Assembly (NCBI GenBank): GCA_031292625.1
Contig: JARLGU010000004.1
Span: 1-59,252 of the forward strand
Direction of reading: 5' to 3'
Length of the DNA: 59,252 nucleotides
Source: Capsulimonadaceae bacterium
GTDB taxonomy: Bacteria; Armatimonadota; Armatimonadia; Armatimonadales; Capsulimonadaceae
Part shown: positions 37,524-47,570 of the stretch, one piece after another
How the letters are laid out: each line of letters opens with the position of its first letter
Position numbering within the stretch: position 1 is the stretch's first letter
Made by a program: the position numbers and the translations under genes
Notes under the pieces: model-generated
What the model was told of the DNA's origin: nothing
Database searches by the model: none
The model's input: only the letters and a program-made list of their open reading frames with translations

Positions 37524-39407
37524 TTAGAAGGACTGTCCAATGCTGAAGTTGGTATGTCCGCCAGTATCCGAGATGCCATAGTCAAGCCGTATCGGACCGA
37601 TCGGCGTCTGTACCCGAATGCCGAAGCCCACATCGGACTGCAAGTTAAGTCCGTAGTGTTGATCAAGCGCGGTCCCCTGGTAAACGCTGTTCCATGCATC
37701 TCCAACATCGGTGAAGAGCACGCCCGTAATGCTGCTCCCGACGGGTATGCGCAGTTCGACGCTCGTCACGAGCATATTCGATCCCCAGAAGCGCGATTCA
37801 TCGAAACCGCGCAGCGTGTCCGCGCCTCCAATGAAGTACTGCTCCGAAAACGGCGTGCTTTGCCCCTCATAACCGGCAAGCACGCGGACGGCCAATACCC
37901 GCTTCGACTCAGTCAACTTCCCTGGAGCGCGCTTCCCCTGGAGGCTCATATATTGCCGTAGATCGAGCGCGCACTTGGGCGACGTATGCCAATCAGGCGT
38001 AATCGGGCTTGGTGCGTTGCCGACCGTTGTCGCCTGAGCGTACACCCCTTCCGCGGAAAAGGAGTAGAAACCGCCGTCCGCTGGATTGAGGTTGTTGTCA
38101 CGCGTACTGCGAGTGATACGTCCGCCAAGACCGTATATGGTTGCATCCTGGCGGATAAACTCTTCCGCAAGCGGCAAGGCCACATCGTTCGACGAAACGG
38201 ATTCGCCTCGCGTCGTCACCGAAACGGTCGTCGGCCTGTCATCGAGCGGCCGGCTCAGCGCGAGGGACGCTCCAACATGCCGCTCAAGATACTGGGCATC
38301 GGTTCCGTTCGTCGTTCCCGACAAGAAGGTGTTCGAAAACCGGTACACAACCTTGTCGAAGACATCGACGTTCAAGCCCGTATGGTTCTTGTCGATCCAC
38401 GGATCCGCGAATGAAACGTCTACCGATGAAGTGCTCTGAGTTCCGCCGACTTCCCACATAATTGCGACGGTCTCGCCGATCCCGCGGAAGTTGCTTTCGG
38501 ACAACTGAGCGCGGCCGACAAGCTTTTCAGTGGACGAGTAGCCAACTCCGACGGAAACGTTGCCCGTGCGGCGCTCCTGCACTGGGATCGAAAGCACCAC
38601 GCTGCCGACGTTTGGCGTCGAAATCTCGGCGGGGCCAACGTTCTCGAACAGGTTCGTGTTAAAAATCCTCTTCAGGTCGTCGCTAAAAACGTTCGTATTG
38701 TATAACGCCCCGGGTTTCTGCTTCATTTCGCGGGTGATGACGTGCGTCTTTGTCTTGCGATTGCCCGTCACCTGAACCGCCGTCACGCGGGCCTCGACGA
38801 CTGGGATCGTCAGGACCCCGGTCGTCGGGTTAATATCGATGTCTTCTGAAATCGACGCCCGATAGCCTTTATCGCGGTAAACGTTGATAACGTTTTGAAT
38901 GTCCTGATCGAGCTTGTTCGTGTTGAGCACTTCGCCAATCTTGGTCGTCATAACGGACTGCAGCTTGGCGGACGGAAAAGCGCTGTTGCCGCGAAACGCG
39001 ATTGCCTTGATCGTAGGGTTCTCTACGACCGCATAAGTTTCGCGAATCTCGCCCGGATGATCGCCCGGCTCAACCTTAACCGTAACCGACGTAAAAAGGC
39101 CCATGGCGTAGACGGACTGGCGGTCCGCCTCTACATCTGTGGCGTTGAACGGCTGACCAACCTTTTGACGCAGCTTGGACAGCACATCCGGGCTCTGAAC
39201 GTGAGCATTGCCGATGATGCGGATCTCACTAACCGTCCCGCCGACTTCGCGATCAGGCGGCGGAGCCGGGTTGGGATTGGTCATGGGATTGAGAGGGAGT
39301 GGCGCGGTGTCGGCTTTCGCCTGTCCGGCCGGCATAGCAAGGATCGACGCGAGGATCGCGCACGAGAGCGCGCGCGATGATGCGCCATTTAGGCCAACTC
39401 GTTTCAA
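37524..39407 (-). CDS. bamA: outer-membrane protein assembly factor BamA
   Basis: This 627-residue Omp85 protein inserts beta-barrel proteins into the outer membrane. After a signal peptide (to about GQAKA) come three visible POTRA domains: IRIIGNAHVQSPDVL, IKAIAFRGNSAFPSA and TAVQVTGNRKTKTHVI. The usual count is five in proteobacteria. The 16-strand barrel follows, with GGADTLRGFDE as the conserved loop-6 motif and a terminal aromatic residue (SIGQSF). The start is a TTG preceded by AGGAGAGG at good distance. Neighbours tamB, ompH and lpxD form the classic envelope locus. Confidence 0.95.
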   Translation of the reverse strand: MKRVGLNGASSRALSCAILASILAMPAGQAKADTAPLPLNPMTNPNPAPPPDREVGGTVSEIRIIGNAHVQSPDVLSKLRQKVGQPFNATDVEADRQSVYAMGLFTSVTVKVEPGDHPGEIRETYAVVENPTIKAIAFRGNSAFPSAKLQSVMTTKIGEVLNTNKLDQDIQNVINVYRDKGYRASISEDIDINPTTGVLTIPVVEARVTAVQVTGNRKTKTHVITREMKQKPGALYNTNVFSDDLKRIFNTNLFENVGPAEISTPNVGSVVLSIPVQERRTGNVSVGVGYSSTEKLVGRAQLSESNFRGIGETVAIMWEVGGTQSTSSVDVSFADPWIDKNHTGLNVDVFDKVVYRFSNTFLSGTTNGTDAQYLERHVGASLALSRPLDDRPTTVSVTTRGESVSSNDVALPLAEEFIRQDATIYGLGGRITRSTRDNNLNPADGGFYSFSAEGVYAQATTVGNAPSPITPDWHTSPKCALDLRQYMSLQGKRAPGKLTESKRVLAVRVLAGYEGQSTPFSEQYFIGGADTLRGFDESRFWGSNMLVTSVELRIPVGSSITGVLFTDVGDAWNSVYQGTALDQHYGLNLQSDVGFGIRVQTPIGPIRLDYGISDTGGHTNFSIGQSF

Positions 39408-39458
39408 ATAATAACCTCTCCTGACAAGCCGGCCGAATTAACATCGCGCCGCACTGAC

Positions 39459-40115
39459 CTAAAGACGGTAGTAAGGCTCAATGCGTCGCCGGATCATTCC
39501 GCGAGCGCGTGATAACCGCGTTTTAACCGCTTCCATGGAGAGCCCGGTCACCTCGGCAATATCGAGGTAGTTGAGGCCTTCCATTTCGCGCAGCACGAGT
39601 ACCGTGCGATACTCCGAAGGGAGCGCATCCACAGCTTTGTAGATCTGGGCGCGCAATTCCTTCTGTTCGAGAAGCTGATCGGGAGCCAGCGACCAATCCG
39701 CGACATCGCGGGTTTCGCCGGCCGGAGACTCTGCGTCCGCCGAAAAGCCTTCGTCAAGCGAGACCGCCTCAAACTCTTTCTGGCGATCGCGCTGTTTAAA
39801 CCGATTCTTACAGTGATTAAGGGCAATCCGGTAGAGCCAAGTATAAACTTTAGATTCCGCGCGAAAAGTCCCGCTGGCCCGATAGGCGCTGATAAACGTC
39901 TCCTGCGTCAAATCGAACGCTTCGTCGGAATCGCGAATCCACTGGAATATCAGATTGTATATCGGTTTTTCGTACCGAGCCAAAAGCGAATTAAAATCCG
40001 ATCGAAGGTCCCGGACATCTCGCTCATTGTCCCTGGTCGCGGCCTTCTCCGTCTCGGAACTATTCGATCCCGACGCAGCCGAAGATCCGTCCCGGCCCGA
40101 CGGCCAAGCCGCCAT
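39459..40115 (-). CDS. ECF-type RNA polymerase sigma factor
   Basis: This 218-residue protein has an unstructured, Ser/Glu-rich N terminus of about 40 residues. Sigma region 2 follows (YEKPIYNLIFQWIRDSDEAFDLTQETFISAYRA, with YTWLYRIALNHCKNRF). Region 4 is at the end (LPSEYRTVLVLREMEGLNYLDIAEVTGLSMEAVKTRLSRAR). A linker rich in Glu and Asp separates them. No anti-sigma gene lies next to it. Location between tamB and bamA suggests it responds to, or drives, envelope assembly, like RpoE in other bacteria. That role is inference. Confidence 0.93.
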   Translation of the reverse strand: MAAWPSGRDGSSAASGSNSSETEKAATRDNERDVRDLRSDFNSLLARYEKPIYNLIFQWIRDSDEAFDLTQETFISAYRASGTFRAESKVYTWLYRIALNHCKNRFKQRDRQKEFEAVSLDEGFSADAESPAGETRDVADWSLAPDQLLEQKELRAQIYKAVDALPSEYRTVLVLREMEGLNYLDIAEVTGLSMEAVKTRLSRARGMIRRRIEPYYRL

Positions 40116-40194
40116 GACGCTACATCCTTTGACAGGTGATGCCAGAAATAGTTTCAGGTTTCTCTCCCAAACAAGCCGTCTTGCAGCGAGCTGC

Positions 40195-43100
40195 TTAGAA
40201 CCTGAAAACGCCCTCGAGACCAGCGCCGTAATCGCCCTGATCGTCGGCCGATAAGATAAGGCTTAGACGGTTGTTTAGGTTATACCCCAGCAATAGCTGA
40301 TATTGTGGCGGACCCACCGTCGATGCAACGGCTCCAGCCGTGCGAGACGTCCCCAGGCTGGTAAATGTCGCCGAAACGCGCGGAAGCAGCTGCTTGGTCA
40401 GCGTGACCACAAACGGAAGCTCGGGAGTGTAATCGACCGTGACATCCAGGCCGGTTACGTCATAGATGCTTTCGAACACGCTCGCGCTGAGTTGGTTCGT
40501 AAGCACTTGCGCAAAGAGCGAGCGTACCCCCGTATCCACGGCTCCCGTGCCGATGTCGCGCATGCTCTGTCCCCCAAGCGCCGCAATGATCTGGCTCTCG
40601 GCCAAAGGCGGATCCGACGTAAACGTCAATTGAAGCCCCGTACCATCGCTCTTGAGCGTCCCCGAGATCTGCGCCGTTATCGTATAGTGCTCCGAGCCCG
40701 CATAGGTGCCGAGCAAGGAAGGCGTCGCCGACACGCCGGATGAAAGGCCCGGGCTCGACGTCAACGTGCGCTGGGAGATGCTGAGACTGGTGCGGGCCTG
40801 TAGGTTGACCGTAACCGTCAACCCGTTTTGATCCGTCGGCGTCGCCGGGTTATAGGCCACTTCCGCGACGCCGCCTGGGAGGACGCGGAACCGCGCGGTC
40901 GGCAGATCAAAGACGCCTTTGTCGATGAACAACCGGCCGTGCAGGTTCGGCACGGCCAACGTGCCGATAAGCTTGAAGTCGCCCGAAGCGTCGCTTACTT
41001 TAACCTGCGAGGAATCGATATGAGCGCCGCGATCAATGCGCAGCGCCACGTTAAAGCGCGGGTTTACCGGCGGATTCGCGTCAGGCGTCTGCTGAACCGC
41101 CTCCGTGTTCGGAAGCGTGATTACGGCATCGTCCACCTCGATTTTGCCCGACACCAGCGGCGCGGTCGCAATGTCCGTCGCGTGGAGCTCCCCGGTTACC
41201 ACGCCGCTCGCCCCCGCGTTTCCGTAGTCGCGGATCTTACTCTCCGCGAATTTAAACCGGTCAGCCTTTGCGACCAGGTCCAGCTTCACGCCGCCAAGCA
41301 GCGCATCGGCAAGCCCGCTGACAGCCGGTCTCGCGCCTAACAGCATTATGCTCCCACTCGCGGAAAGGCTGCCCCCATTCTTCTGCAGCGATTCAGCCGA
41401 CGCTCGTTCGATGGTCGCGGTGTTGCCATTCAAGTTGATCAGTGCATCGATGTTCTTCAGTCCGCTCTGATAGCCGGGCGGTCTCACCTGACCATGAACG
41501 ATCGCGATCTGACCCGCCAACCGCTTGTCCGCCAGCGTTCCGCTAATATTGACATCGGCTTTGAATAATCCGCTGAAGGCGCTGTTTTGCAGCGCTGGAG
41601 CAAACATCGACAAGACCGACAAGCTTTGCTCGGGGATCGACGCGTGCAAGTCGATCGGAACGTTTGTCGGGAAGAATGGCATTGGGGTTCCGGAGGACGC
41701 GTTCCATGCAAACGGTATTGAACCGTGAATGCTCGCGAGATGTTCGACCGGATCCCCGCCCGGCACCGCCTCATCCTTAACCAACCTCAGTCCATCGATC
41801 GTCAGCTGACTCTTTGCGATGGTCATCCGGCCGCTTTCGACGCGGTCGAATGAGATCGATCCATAAGAAAGATGCGCGAGAGTAACCGACGCCGTTACCT
41901 CCGGATCCTTGGTCTTCCCAGCGGCAATCACCGTTAGGTCGCTAATTGAGCCGCCGACCTTCACGCCGGGCGGCAGGAGCGGCGCCAAGAACGAAAGGTT
42001 GACGTTGGAAGCTTCCAGCTTCGCTTCGATCGCGCCCGCCAGGTCGATCGATCCTGATGCGCTTAGGTAGGCAATCTGGCTGCGCGCTCGAAGCGATCTG
42101 ACGGTCAGTTTCGTCCCGCCGAAATCGAAATCGAAGCTCAGTTCATTGAGAAAGTTGTTGCCGATCGTCAAGTTCTTTATATCGGCAGCGACGGTGATCG
42201 TCGGCTTGTCGAGAGTCCCGGTCACCGCAAGCCGGGGTATGGTCACGTCGCCGTCTAGAGGCGACGGAAGCTGGCGCAGGGCCGTGGAGACTTTCGGGCT
42301 GAGCCTCGACATGATTGCGCTGGTGCTTTCGAGGCGCGTCAGAAACACGGAAAGCTTCTGATCCGCAACGCTGGCATCCAAAGCAATGTCCTTGGTGGAC
42401 ATATCGTACCGATACCGGCTGACCGTGTAAGTCGCTCCCGCCAACGAGAGCACAATCGGTACGCCGGTGCTGGAAAAAACGCCGTGATGGTACTGTCCGG
42501 CGGCTCGAACGGACTCAAGCGTAAAAGCGCCGATCTTCAATCGGTCCGTGACAGTCTGCGCCGAAACGTCCGGATCCGACGCCGTCCCTCGGACGGTCCC
42601 GGCGACCGACAAGATCCCCGATGCCACAACGTCCGGATCGATGAAGTGCATCAAGCGCCCGGCATCCAAACCATTGCCGGTAAAGGTCGCCGAAACCTCC
42701 TTCGACGACGTATTAAACGATCCAGCCGCCTCCAGCCTGGCATCCTCCCATGACGCCCGAAGCTGGCGCACCTGTACGGTCCCGGCGTCGTAGTCGAACG
42801 ATCCGCGAATATCCTGAAAGCGATAAGCGTCAAATGTCGCGTTCGCAACGGAGACGTCGGCACGCAATCGCGGAACTTCCATCGACCCGGTGATCTCAAA
42901 CATCCCATTGAGAGATCCAGTCGCCGTCTTTGCGACGCGGCTCATATTGGGAGACTGTGACTTTGTAACAAGATCTTCGGGCAACAGGCTCATCAGTTCA
43001 GTCAGTTGAATCCGGTTGACGCCAACTCGCAAGTTCAGCTGGGGGTTCTTGCTCAGCACGCCGATAACAACGCCATTGATCGTCGCAAGAGCCGGCTCTA

Positions 43101-45132
43101 CGTGGATACTCAGGTCGTCGAATCCGACGTTCCCATCGTGAACGCGAACGACGCCGTTCGCCAAATCGATAGCCTTCTTTTTGTATCGCACATCGACCAG
43201 CGAGATCCGTCCTTCCAGGTCCGGCGAGCTGAGCGGACCAATCGCCCGCCCCTGGAAATAGCCGGTGCCGCGAACGTCCGGGATTCCAAATGCACCCAGC
43301 AATCCGCCAAACTGAATACGAGCAGCGTTCACGCGGATGTCGTAACGGGCAGGAGCTTTGGCAATCATCGGGATCGCCCCGCGAACCAGCAGCGCCCCGC
43401 CCCTTGCATCCTGCGCCAGGAACTCCGGAATCGTTATGCCCACGCCCTGGTCGTAACTCGCAACGCAGGCAATTCGGGGGATCGAATAGCCGCGAACGGT
43501 AGCCTGTCGAACTCGAAGCGACACTCGAGCGCTAATCGGACCGAGCGGAGCATCCGATTTGCCAAGCCTCTCGATCGAATGCTGCGACGGCGGCGCAGGA
43601 CGACCGCTCGACACGACAAACGACGCGTTGGCCAGCCCGGTCACCGCGCCCAATTGCCGCTGGGCGCTCTTAACGATACTGAGCGAATCAAGCGGCACAT
43701 CGGTAAATACGCCGCGAAACACGCACGCATTTGGCGTTGGACGAGCGTCCACGAGCCCCTCCGCGGAAAACGTGCCGCCGCCAGGAGACGCTTTTGCGGT
43801 CAAGGCGTTCAGAGCGATTAATCCGCGCACATAAGTGGTATCGAGGTGGACGTCGGTGAAAGGACAACCGGCGACCAGAACAGTCGGAGCGGCAACACTT
43901 ATGCGCGCGGTCGGATCTCCCGCCTCGCCCGTAATCAAAGCCGTCGCCGTCGCCGGTTGGGGGATCGCAACCTGGCTGGGCAACGAGGGAACGAACGTGA
44001 GTATCGTATGCAGACGGTCGACTGGAAGCTGAGCGGCATCGACGCGCAGCGCCAGCTCCACCGCCGGAAATCCAAATATCGCGCCGTTGATCGTCAAAGG
44101 CACGCCGTCCGTCCGCGCGGACAGGGCAACCGTCGCCTGGTGCAGCGTGAAGAAAACGTCCCCAGTGACATCCGTCGCGGGATGCGCCAGGAGTAGATGC
44201 GGTTCATCAACGACAACGCCGTTAGCGACGTGGACGAATCCCTGTAAATCCACCGGAGTCGATCGCAGGTTTCCAGCCTTGCTCACGGTCACGTCCGCAT
44301 CAACATACCCCCCGTCGACACGGATCTTCGACTGTATCCACGGAATAAAGTCTGCCGCGAGAAAACGAGCCGAGCCGCGGGTAAGGGCGATGTGTATGCG
44401 GAACCCCCGATCGCTGCGCCTAAGAACTGGACCAAGAGGGTTGCGCAAGATGACGCCGCTAATCGCCCCTGAGGAAAACAGGTCGTTGACACTCTTGCCC
44501 GTAGCCCAGAAGCGATACGCCCGCGTCGATCGGAAATCGACATTTACGGAAACGTTGTCTATCCGTTCGACACGGCCAAGGAGCGACTTCGACGCGCTTT
44601 GATCGTGAAAGTAGACCGTGCTGTGGCGCACGGACAGGACGCCAGCATAGAGCTTCTGTTCACGCAACTCCTGTTTGGGGATCAAATCCGAGAAATTCCA
44701 AGAAGCGAGCGACGTCCGCTCCGCATAGGCGGTTGCGCCCTCGACGTCGATGTCGCCAAGCGCAATCGGTATATTCGAAACGTCCTTGAGGATAAGCGGG
44801 AGGTTGTAATGGACGACAACGCGACGCGCGCGCAGAAAGGCGAGGCCGTCTTTATCGCCTGCAAATGTCGCCCCGTTAGACAGTTCGAGGCCTTCTATAA
44901 CGATCCGGCCTGGGTAATCCAAAAAATCGAGGCGAGCGATGCGGGCTTCACGATGGATCGCCGGGCCAATAATCTGAGCAATGAGAGGAGCGAGGTTGGT
45001 CGAAAGGTATCGATTTAGAGAAATCAGGTTGAGCGCGGCCGCCAAAAGAAATACGGTCACCGGCACGATGACCATGAGATGAACCGCCCACGCGCCTGAG
45101 CGCGGCAATTGGGGTAGCGACGCCGATTTCAA
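40195..45132 (-). CDS. tamB: TamB/AsmA-like translocation and assembly protein (DUF490)
   Basis: This 1,645-residue protein has one N-terminal inner-membrane anchor (VHLMVIVPVTVFLLAAALNLISL). A very long, repetitive beta-rich periplasmic span follows, of the kind that forms a lipid-conducting groove. The conserved C-terminal DUF490 domain occupies about the last 350 residues (LTFTSDPPLAESQIIAALGG, then DVTGLDVTVDYTPELPF and a barrel-like end GVFRF). TamB-type proteins carry phospholipids to the outer membrane or assist barrel insertion. No TamA gene is seen; BamA next door may be its partner, as in phyla lacking TamA. Confidence 0.9.
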   Translation of the reverse strand: MKSASLPQLPRSGAWAVHLMVIVPVTVFLLAAALNLISLNRYLSTNLAPLIAQIIGPAIHREARIARLDFLDYPGRIVIEGLELSNGATFAGDKDGLAFLRARRVVVHYNLPLILKDVSNIPIALGDIDVEGATAYAERTSLASWNFSDLIPKQELREQKLYAGVLSVRHSTVYFHDQSASKSLLGRVERIDNVSVNVDFRSTRAYRFWATGKSVNDLFSSGAISGVILRNPLGPVLRRSDRGFRIHIALTRGSARFLAADFIPWIQSKIRVDGGYVDADVTVSKAGNLRSTPVDLQGFVHVANGVVVDEPHLLLAHPATDVTGDVFFTLHQATVALSARTDGVPLTINGAIFGFPAVELALRVDAAQLPVDRLHTILTFVPSLPSQVAIPQPATATALITGEAGDPTARISVAAPTVLVAGCPFTDVHLDTTYVRGLIALNALTAKASPGGGTFSAEGLVDARPTPNACVFRGVFTDVPLDSLSIVKSAQRQLGAVTGLANASFVVSSGRPAPPSQHSIERLGKSDAPLGPISARVSLRVRQATVRGYSIPRIACVASYDQGVGITIPEFLAQDARGGALLVRGAIPMIAKAPARYDIRVNAARIQFGGLLGAFGIPDVRGTGYFQGRAIGPLSSPDLEGRISLVDVRYKKKAIDLANGVVRVHDGNVGFDDLSIHVEPALATINGVVIGVLSKNPQLNLRVGVNRIQLTELMSLLPEDLVTKSQSPNMSRVAKTATGSLNGMFEITGSMEVPRLRADVSVANATFDAYRFQDIRGSFDYDAGTVQVRQLRASWEDARLEAAGSFNTSSKEVSATFTGNGLDAGRLMHFIDPDVVASGILSVAGTVRGTASDPDVSAQTVTDRLKIGAFTLESVRAAGQYHHGVFSSTGVPIVLSLAGATYTVSRYRYDMSTKDIALDASVADQKLSVFLTRLESTSAIMSRLSPKVSTALRQLPSPLDGDVTIPRLAVTGTLDKPTITVAADIKNLTIGNNFLNELSFDFDFGGTKLTVRSLRARSQIAYLSASGSIDLAGAIEAKLEASNVNLSFLAPLLPPGVKVGGSISDLTVIAAGKTKDPEVTASVTLAHLSYGSISFDRVESGRMTIAKSQLTIDGLRLVKDEAVPGGDPVEHLASIHGSIPFAWNASSGTPMPFFPTNVPIDLHASIPEQSLSVLSMFAPALQNSAFSGLFKADVNISGTLADKRLAGQIAIVHGQVRPPGYQSGLKNIDALINLNGNTATIERASAESLQKNGGSLSASGSIMLLGARPAVSGLADALLGGVKLDLVAKADRFKFAESKIRDYGNAGASGVVTGELHATDIATAPLVSGKIEVDDAVITLPNTEAVQQTPDANPPVNPRFNVALRIDRGAHIDSSQVKVSDASGDFKLIGTLAVPNLHGRLFIDKGVFDLPTARFRVLPGGVAEVAYNPATPTDQNGLTVTVNLQARTSLSISQRTLTSSPGLSSGVSATPSLLGTYAGSEHYTITAQISGTLKSDGTGLQLTFTSDPPLAESQIIAALGGQSMRDIGTGAVDTGVRSLFAQVLTNQLSASVFESIYDVTGLDVTVDYTPELPFVVTLTKQLLPRVSATFTSLGTSRTAGAVASTVGPPQYQLLLGYNLNNRLSLILSADDQGDYGAGLEGVFRF

Positions 45133-45276
45133 ACGGCAACCCCTCGCTCACATCGAGATAGAATCGCGAGAGTTGCGGCGAATGTCCGCGGGTGGCGTCC
45201 CCGGCCAGCTTGTCCAAGCCGATTCCCCGCGTTCGCGACTCGCATCGTGCGCGCGTCCCCGCGTGGGAGTGCCGCG

Positions 45277-46200
45277 CTAGAGCAACCCGACCGCTTCGGA
45301 AAGTTCAATCGCATTGTGCGAAGAGCGGACGAAAGGACCGCTGGCAATGAACACGAAGCCCATTTCGAGTCCGATCGCCTTGTACTCGTCGAAAACATCT
45401 GGATGGATATACTCGACAACTTCAAGATAACCCTTGCCGGGCTTGAGGTATTGACCGATCGTGATCGCATCGACTTTTTTGTCCCGAAGGTCGCGCAACA
45501 AAGCAATGACTTCGTCTCGCGTTTCGCCCAGCCCCACCATGAAGCCGGATTTCGTGTATATGGTCGGATCTTGCAACTTGACATATTCGAGCACGTCCAA
45601 CGACCGCGGATACTTGGCTTGCGGCCGGACCTGCCGGTAGAGACGGGGCACGGTCTCCGTGTTGTGGTTAAATATGTCCGGTCTCGCCTGCACGATCACG
45701 TCGAGCGCATCGCGCTTGCCAAGGAAATCGGGCGTAAGCACTTCGACAATCGAGCCCGGCAGTAGTTCGCGCAAGCACGCAATCGTCTGAGCGAAATGCC
45801 GCGCGCCGCCGTCGGCGAGCTCGTCCCGGTTAACGCTGGTAACGACAGTATGGCGCAAGCCGAGAGTCTTGGCCGCCTCCGCGACACGTCTGGGTTCGTC
45901 GGGATCGAGGGGGAGGCCACGCCCCGTTTTGACCGCGCAAAAGCGGCACGAGCGCGTGCACGTATCGCCCATAATCATGAATGTCGCTGATTTCTTCGTC
46001 CAACATTCCCAGAGATTCGGGCATCGCGCTTCCTCGCAGACTGTCACCAGGCGGCCGGACCGCATCAGGTTTTCGACATCAGCGATAGGCTGGCGCTTCG
46101 GAAGACGGATCGTCAACCATTCCGGCAACCGCCGGACAACGCGCCGTTCGCCTGCCTCCTCGACGGAGGCGGAATTTTCAATTTGCAGCAGATCGGACAT
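45277..46200 (-). CDS. lipA: lipoyl synthase
   Basis: This 307-residue radical SAM enzyme inserts two sulphurs into octanoyl groups on lipoate-dependent enzymes. It shows both [4Fe-4S] sites: the auxiliary cluster Cys55, Cys60 and Cys66 in TVCEEARCPNLWECW, and the radical SAM cluster Cys81, Cys85 and Cys88 in DTCTRSCRFCAVKTG. The start ATG 46200 has GAAGGT 6 bases upstream. The C-terminal R-S-S-x-x-A motif, which ligates the auxiliary cluster, is present as VRSSHNA. No lipB lies nearby. It follows gltA by 32 bases. Confidence 0.97.
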   Translation of the reverse strand: MSDLLQIENSASVEEAGERRVVRRLPEWLTIRLPKRQPIADVENLMRSGRLVTVCEEARCPNLWECWTKKSATFMIMGDTCTRSCRFCAVKTGRGLPLDPDEPRRVAEAAKTLGLRHTVVTSVNRDELADGGARHFAQTIACLRELLPGSIVEVLTPDFLGKRDALDVIVQARPDIFNHNTETVPRLYRQVRPQAKYPRSLDVLEYVKLQDPTIYTKSGFMVGLGETRDEVIALLRDLRDKKVDAITIGQYLKPGKGYLEVVEYIHPDVFDEYKAIGLEMGFVFIASGPFVRSSHNAIELSEAVGLL

Positions 46201-46232
46201 GACTTACCTTCTTTGCGCCTTTCGCGCGCAAC

Positions 46233-47384
46233 TCAGCCGCGATGTACCAGCGGCATCACCTTGCGCGACTCGGGCCCCGTGTAGATGGCGCGCGGTCGAA
46301 TGAGCTTATTGTTGCCAAGTTGCTCCAAGATATGCGCGGTCAACCCGGAAATTCGCGACACCGCGAAGACGGGTGTAAAGAACTCGGTCGGTATGCCAAG
46401 GACATGGTAAACGGATGCCGAGAAGAAATCCACATTTGCCTTCAAAGTAGACTTGCCCTTCGCGGCCAGCGCCTTTTCGGCAGCGCCTTCGACGGCCTCC
46501 GAGATATCGTACCACTTGCGGTTGCCGCTGCTCTCGGCCAGTTGCCGGGACATGTAGCGCAGTGAAACGGCGCGCGGATCGAGCGTCTTGTACACGCGAT
46601 GGCCGATGCCCATCAGCTTCCGGCCCGACGCGAGCGCATCCTCGACAAAGCGGTCGGCTTCACGCGGATCGCCGATCTGCTCGAGCATGTGCATAACTTC
46701 GACGTTTGCGCCGCCGTGCAGCGGTCCCGCAAGAGCCCCAAGCGCCGCGGTTACGCCGGAGTACATGTCGCTCAGAGTTCCAACCGCAACGCGCGCCGCG
46801 AAAGTGGAGGCATTGAGTTCGTGATCGGCGTGCAGCACCAGGGCCACGTCAAGAGCGTGTTCGGCGATGTGGTCCGGTTCGTCGCCCGTCAGCATGTACA
46901 GGAAGTTCCAGGCTGTGCTTTTACCGGAGACAGGTTCGATAATCGGACGATCCATGCTGAGTCGCGCGAGCGCCGCAACGAGCGTCCCCATCTGAGCGGT
47001 CAGTCGAACGGCCTTGCGGCGATTTGCCGGTATGGAATTGTCCCCCGTGTCGGGATCGTAGAACGCGAGCAAAGACACGGCCGTGCGCAAGAGATCCATC
47101 GGAGGAGCGCCTGCAGGAAACTGCTTGATCAGCCTCATTGCCTCTGCGGGAACGGTCCGATTGGCATCGAGCTCATCGCCTAGAGCTTCGAGCTGGCTTC
47201 GATTGGGCAGATCGTCGTTCCACAGCAGAAAGACGATCTCTTCAAAGGTGCTATTGAGTGCAAGATCGTGAATGTCGTATCCACGAAATATGAGCTTACC
47301 CTCTGTACCGTTTACGTCCGTAATCGAGGATTCGCCCGCAATGACATCTTCCAAGCCCTCTTTGAACGTTTTCGGTTCACTCAT
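46233..47384 (-). CDS. gltA: citrate synthase
   Basis: This 383-residue type II-like short citrate synthase condenses acetyl-CoA with oxaloacetate. Catalytic residues are visible: His223 in GPLHGGANVEV, His262 in GIGHRVYKTLDPR and Asp319 in ANVDFFSASVYHVLGIP. LHADHELNAST is a further conserved block. The length fits the Gram-positive/archaeal dimeric type rather than the NADH-regulated hexamer. A 2-methylcitrate synthase cannot be excluded from sequence alone. It is the first gene of the long minus-strand block, and with lipA makes a small central-metabolism pair. Confidence 0.93.
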   Translation of the reverse strand: MSEPKTFKEGLEDVIAGESSITDVNGTEGKLIFRGYDIHDLALNSTFEEIVFLLWNDDLPNRSQLEALGDELDANRTVPAEAMRLIKQFPAGAPPMDLLRTAVSLLAFYDPDTGDNSIPANRRKAVRLTAQMGTLVAALARLSMDRPIIEPVSGKSTAWNFLYMLTGDEPDHIAEHALDVALVLHADHELNASTFAARVAVGTLSDMYSGVTAALGALAGPLHGGANVEVMHMLEQIGDPREADRFVEDALASGRKLMGIGHRVYKTLDPRAVSLRYMSRQLAESSGNRKWYDISEAVEGAAEKALAAKGKSTLKANVDFFSASVYHVLGIPTEFFTPVFAVSRISGLTAHILEQLGNNKLIRPRAIYTGPESRKVMPLVHRG

Positions 47385-47441
47385 CGGTTGCGTTCCTCCG
47401 GGGTAGAATTAACGCGCTCATTCTACCTGCTGCTCGAGAAG

Positions 47442-47497
47442 GCTGTCAAATGATCCGCCTCCGTCCTCCCGTGCTCGATTAAGCGCCAAATGACAGC
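47442..47497. promoter_or_regulatory. inverted repeat in the gltA / cytochrome divergent region
   Basis: GCTGTCA at 47442-47448 is inverted as TGACAGC at 47491-47497, each next to a CAAATG. It lies between divergent genes, so it may bind a regulator or bracket their promoters. No named site is recognised. Confidence 0.35.
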
Positions 47498-47570
47498 TTG
47501 ACGGAGCCAGCCATGAACTCATGTCCCGCGATGTCGTCTGTTCGTTTATCGAACTGGGAAGGGAGTCGCC

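Noticed and set aside
40195-45132. Many long plus-strand frames opposite tamB
   Set aside because: They are shadows of the GC-rich minus-strand gene, whose protein has clear family features.
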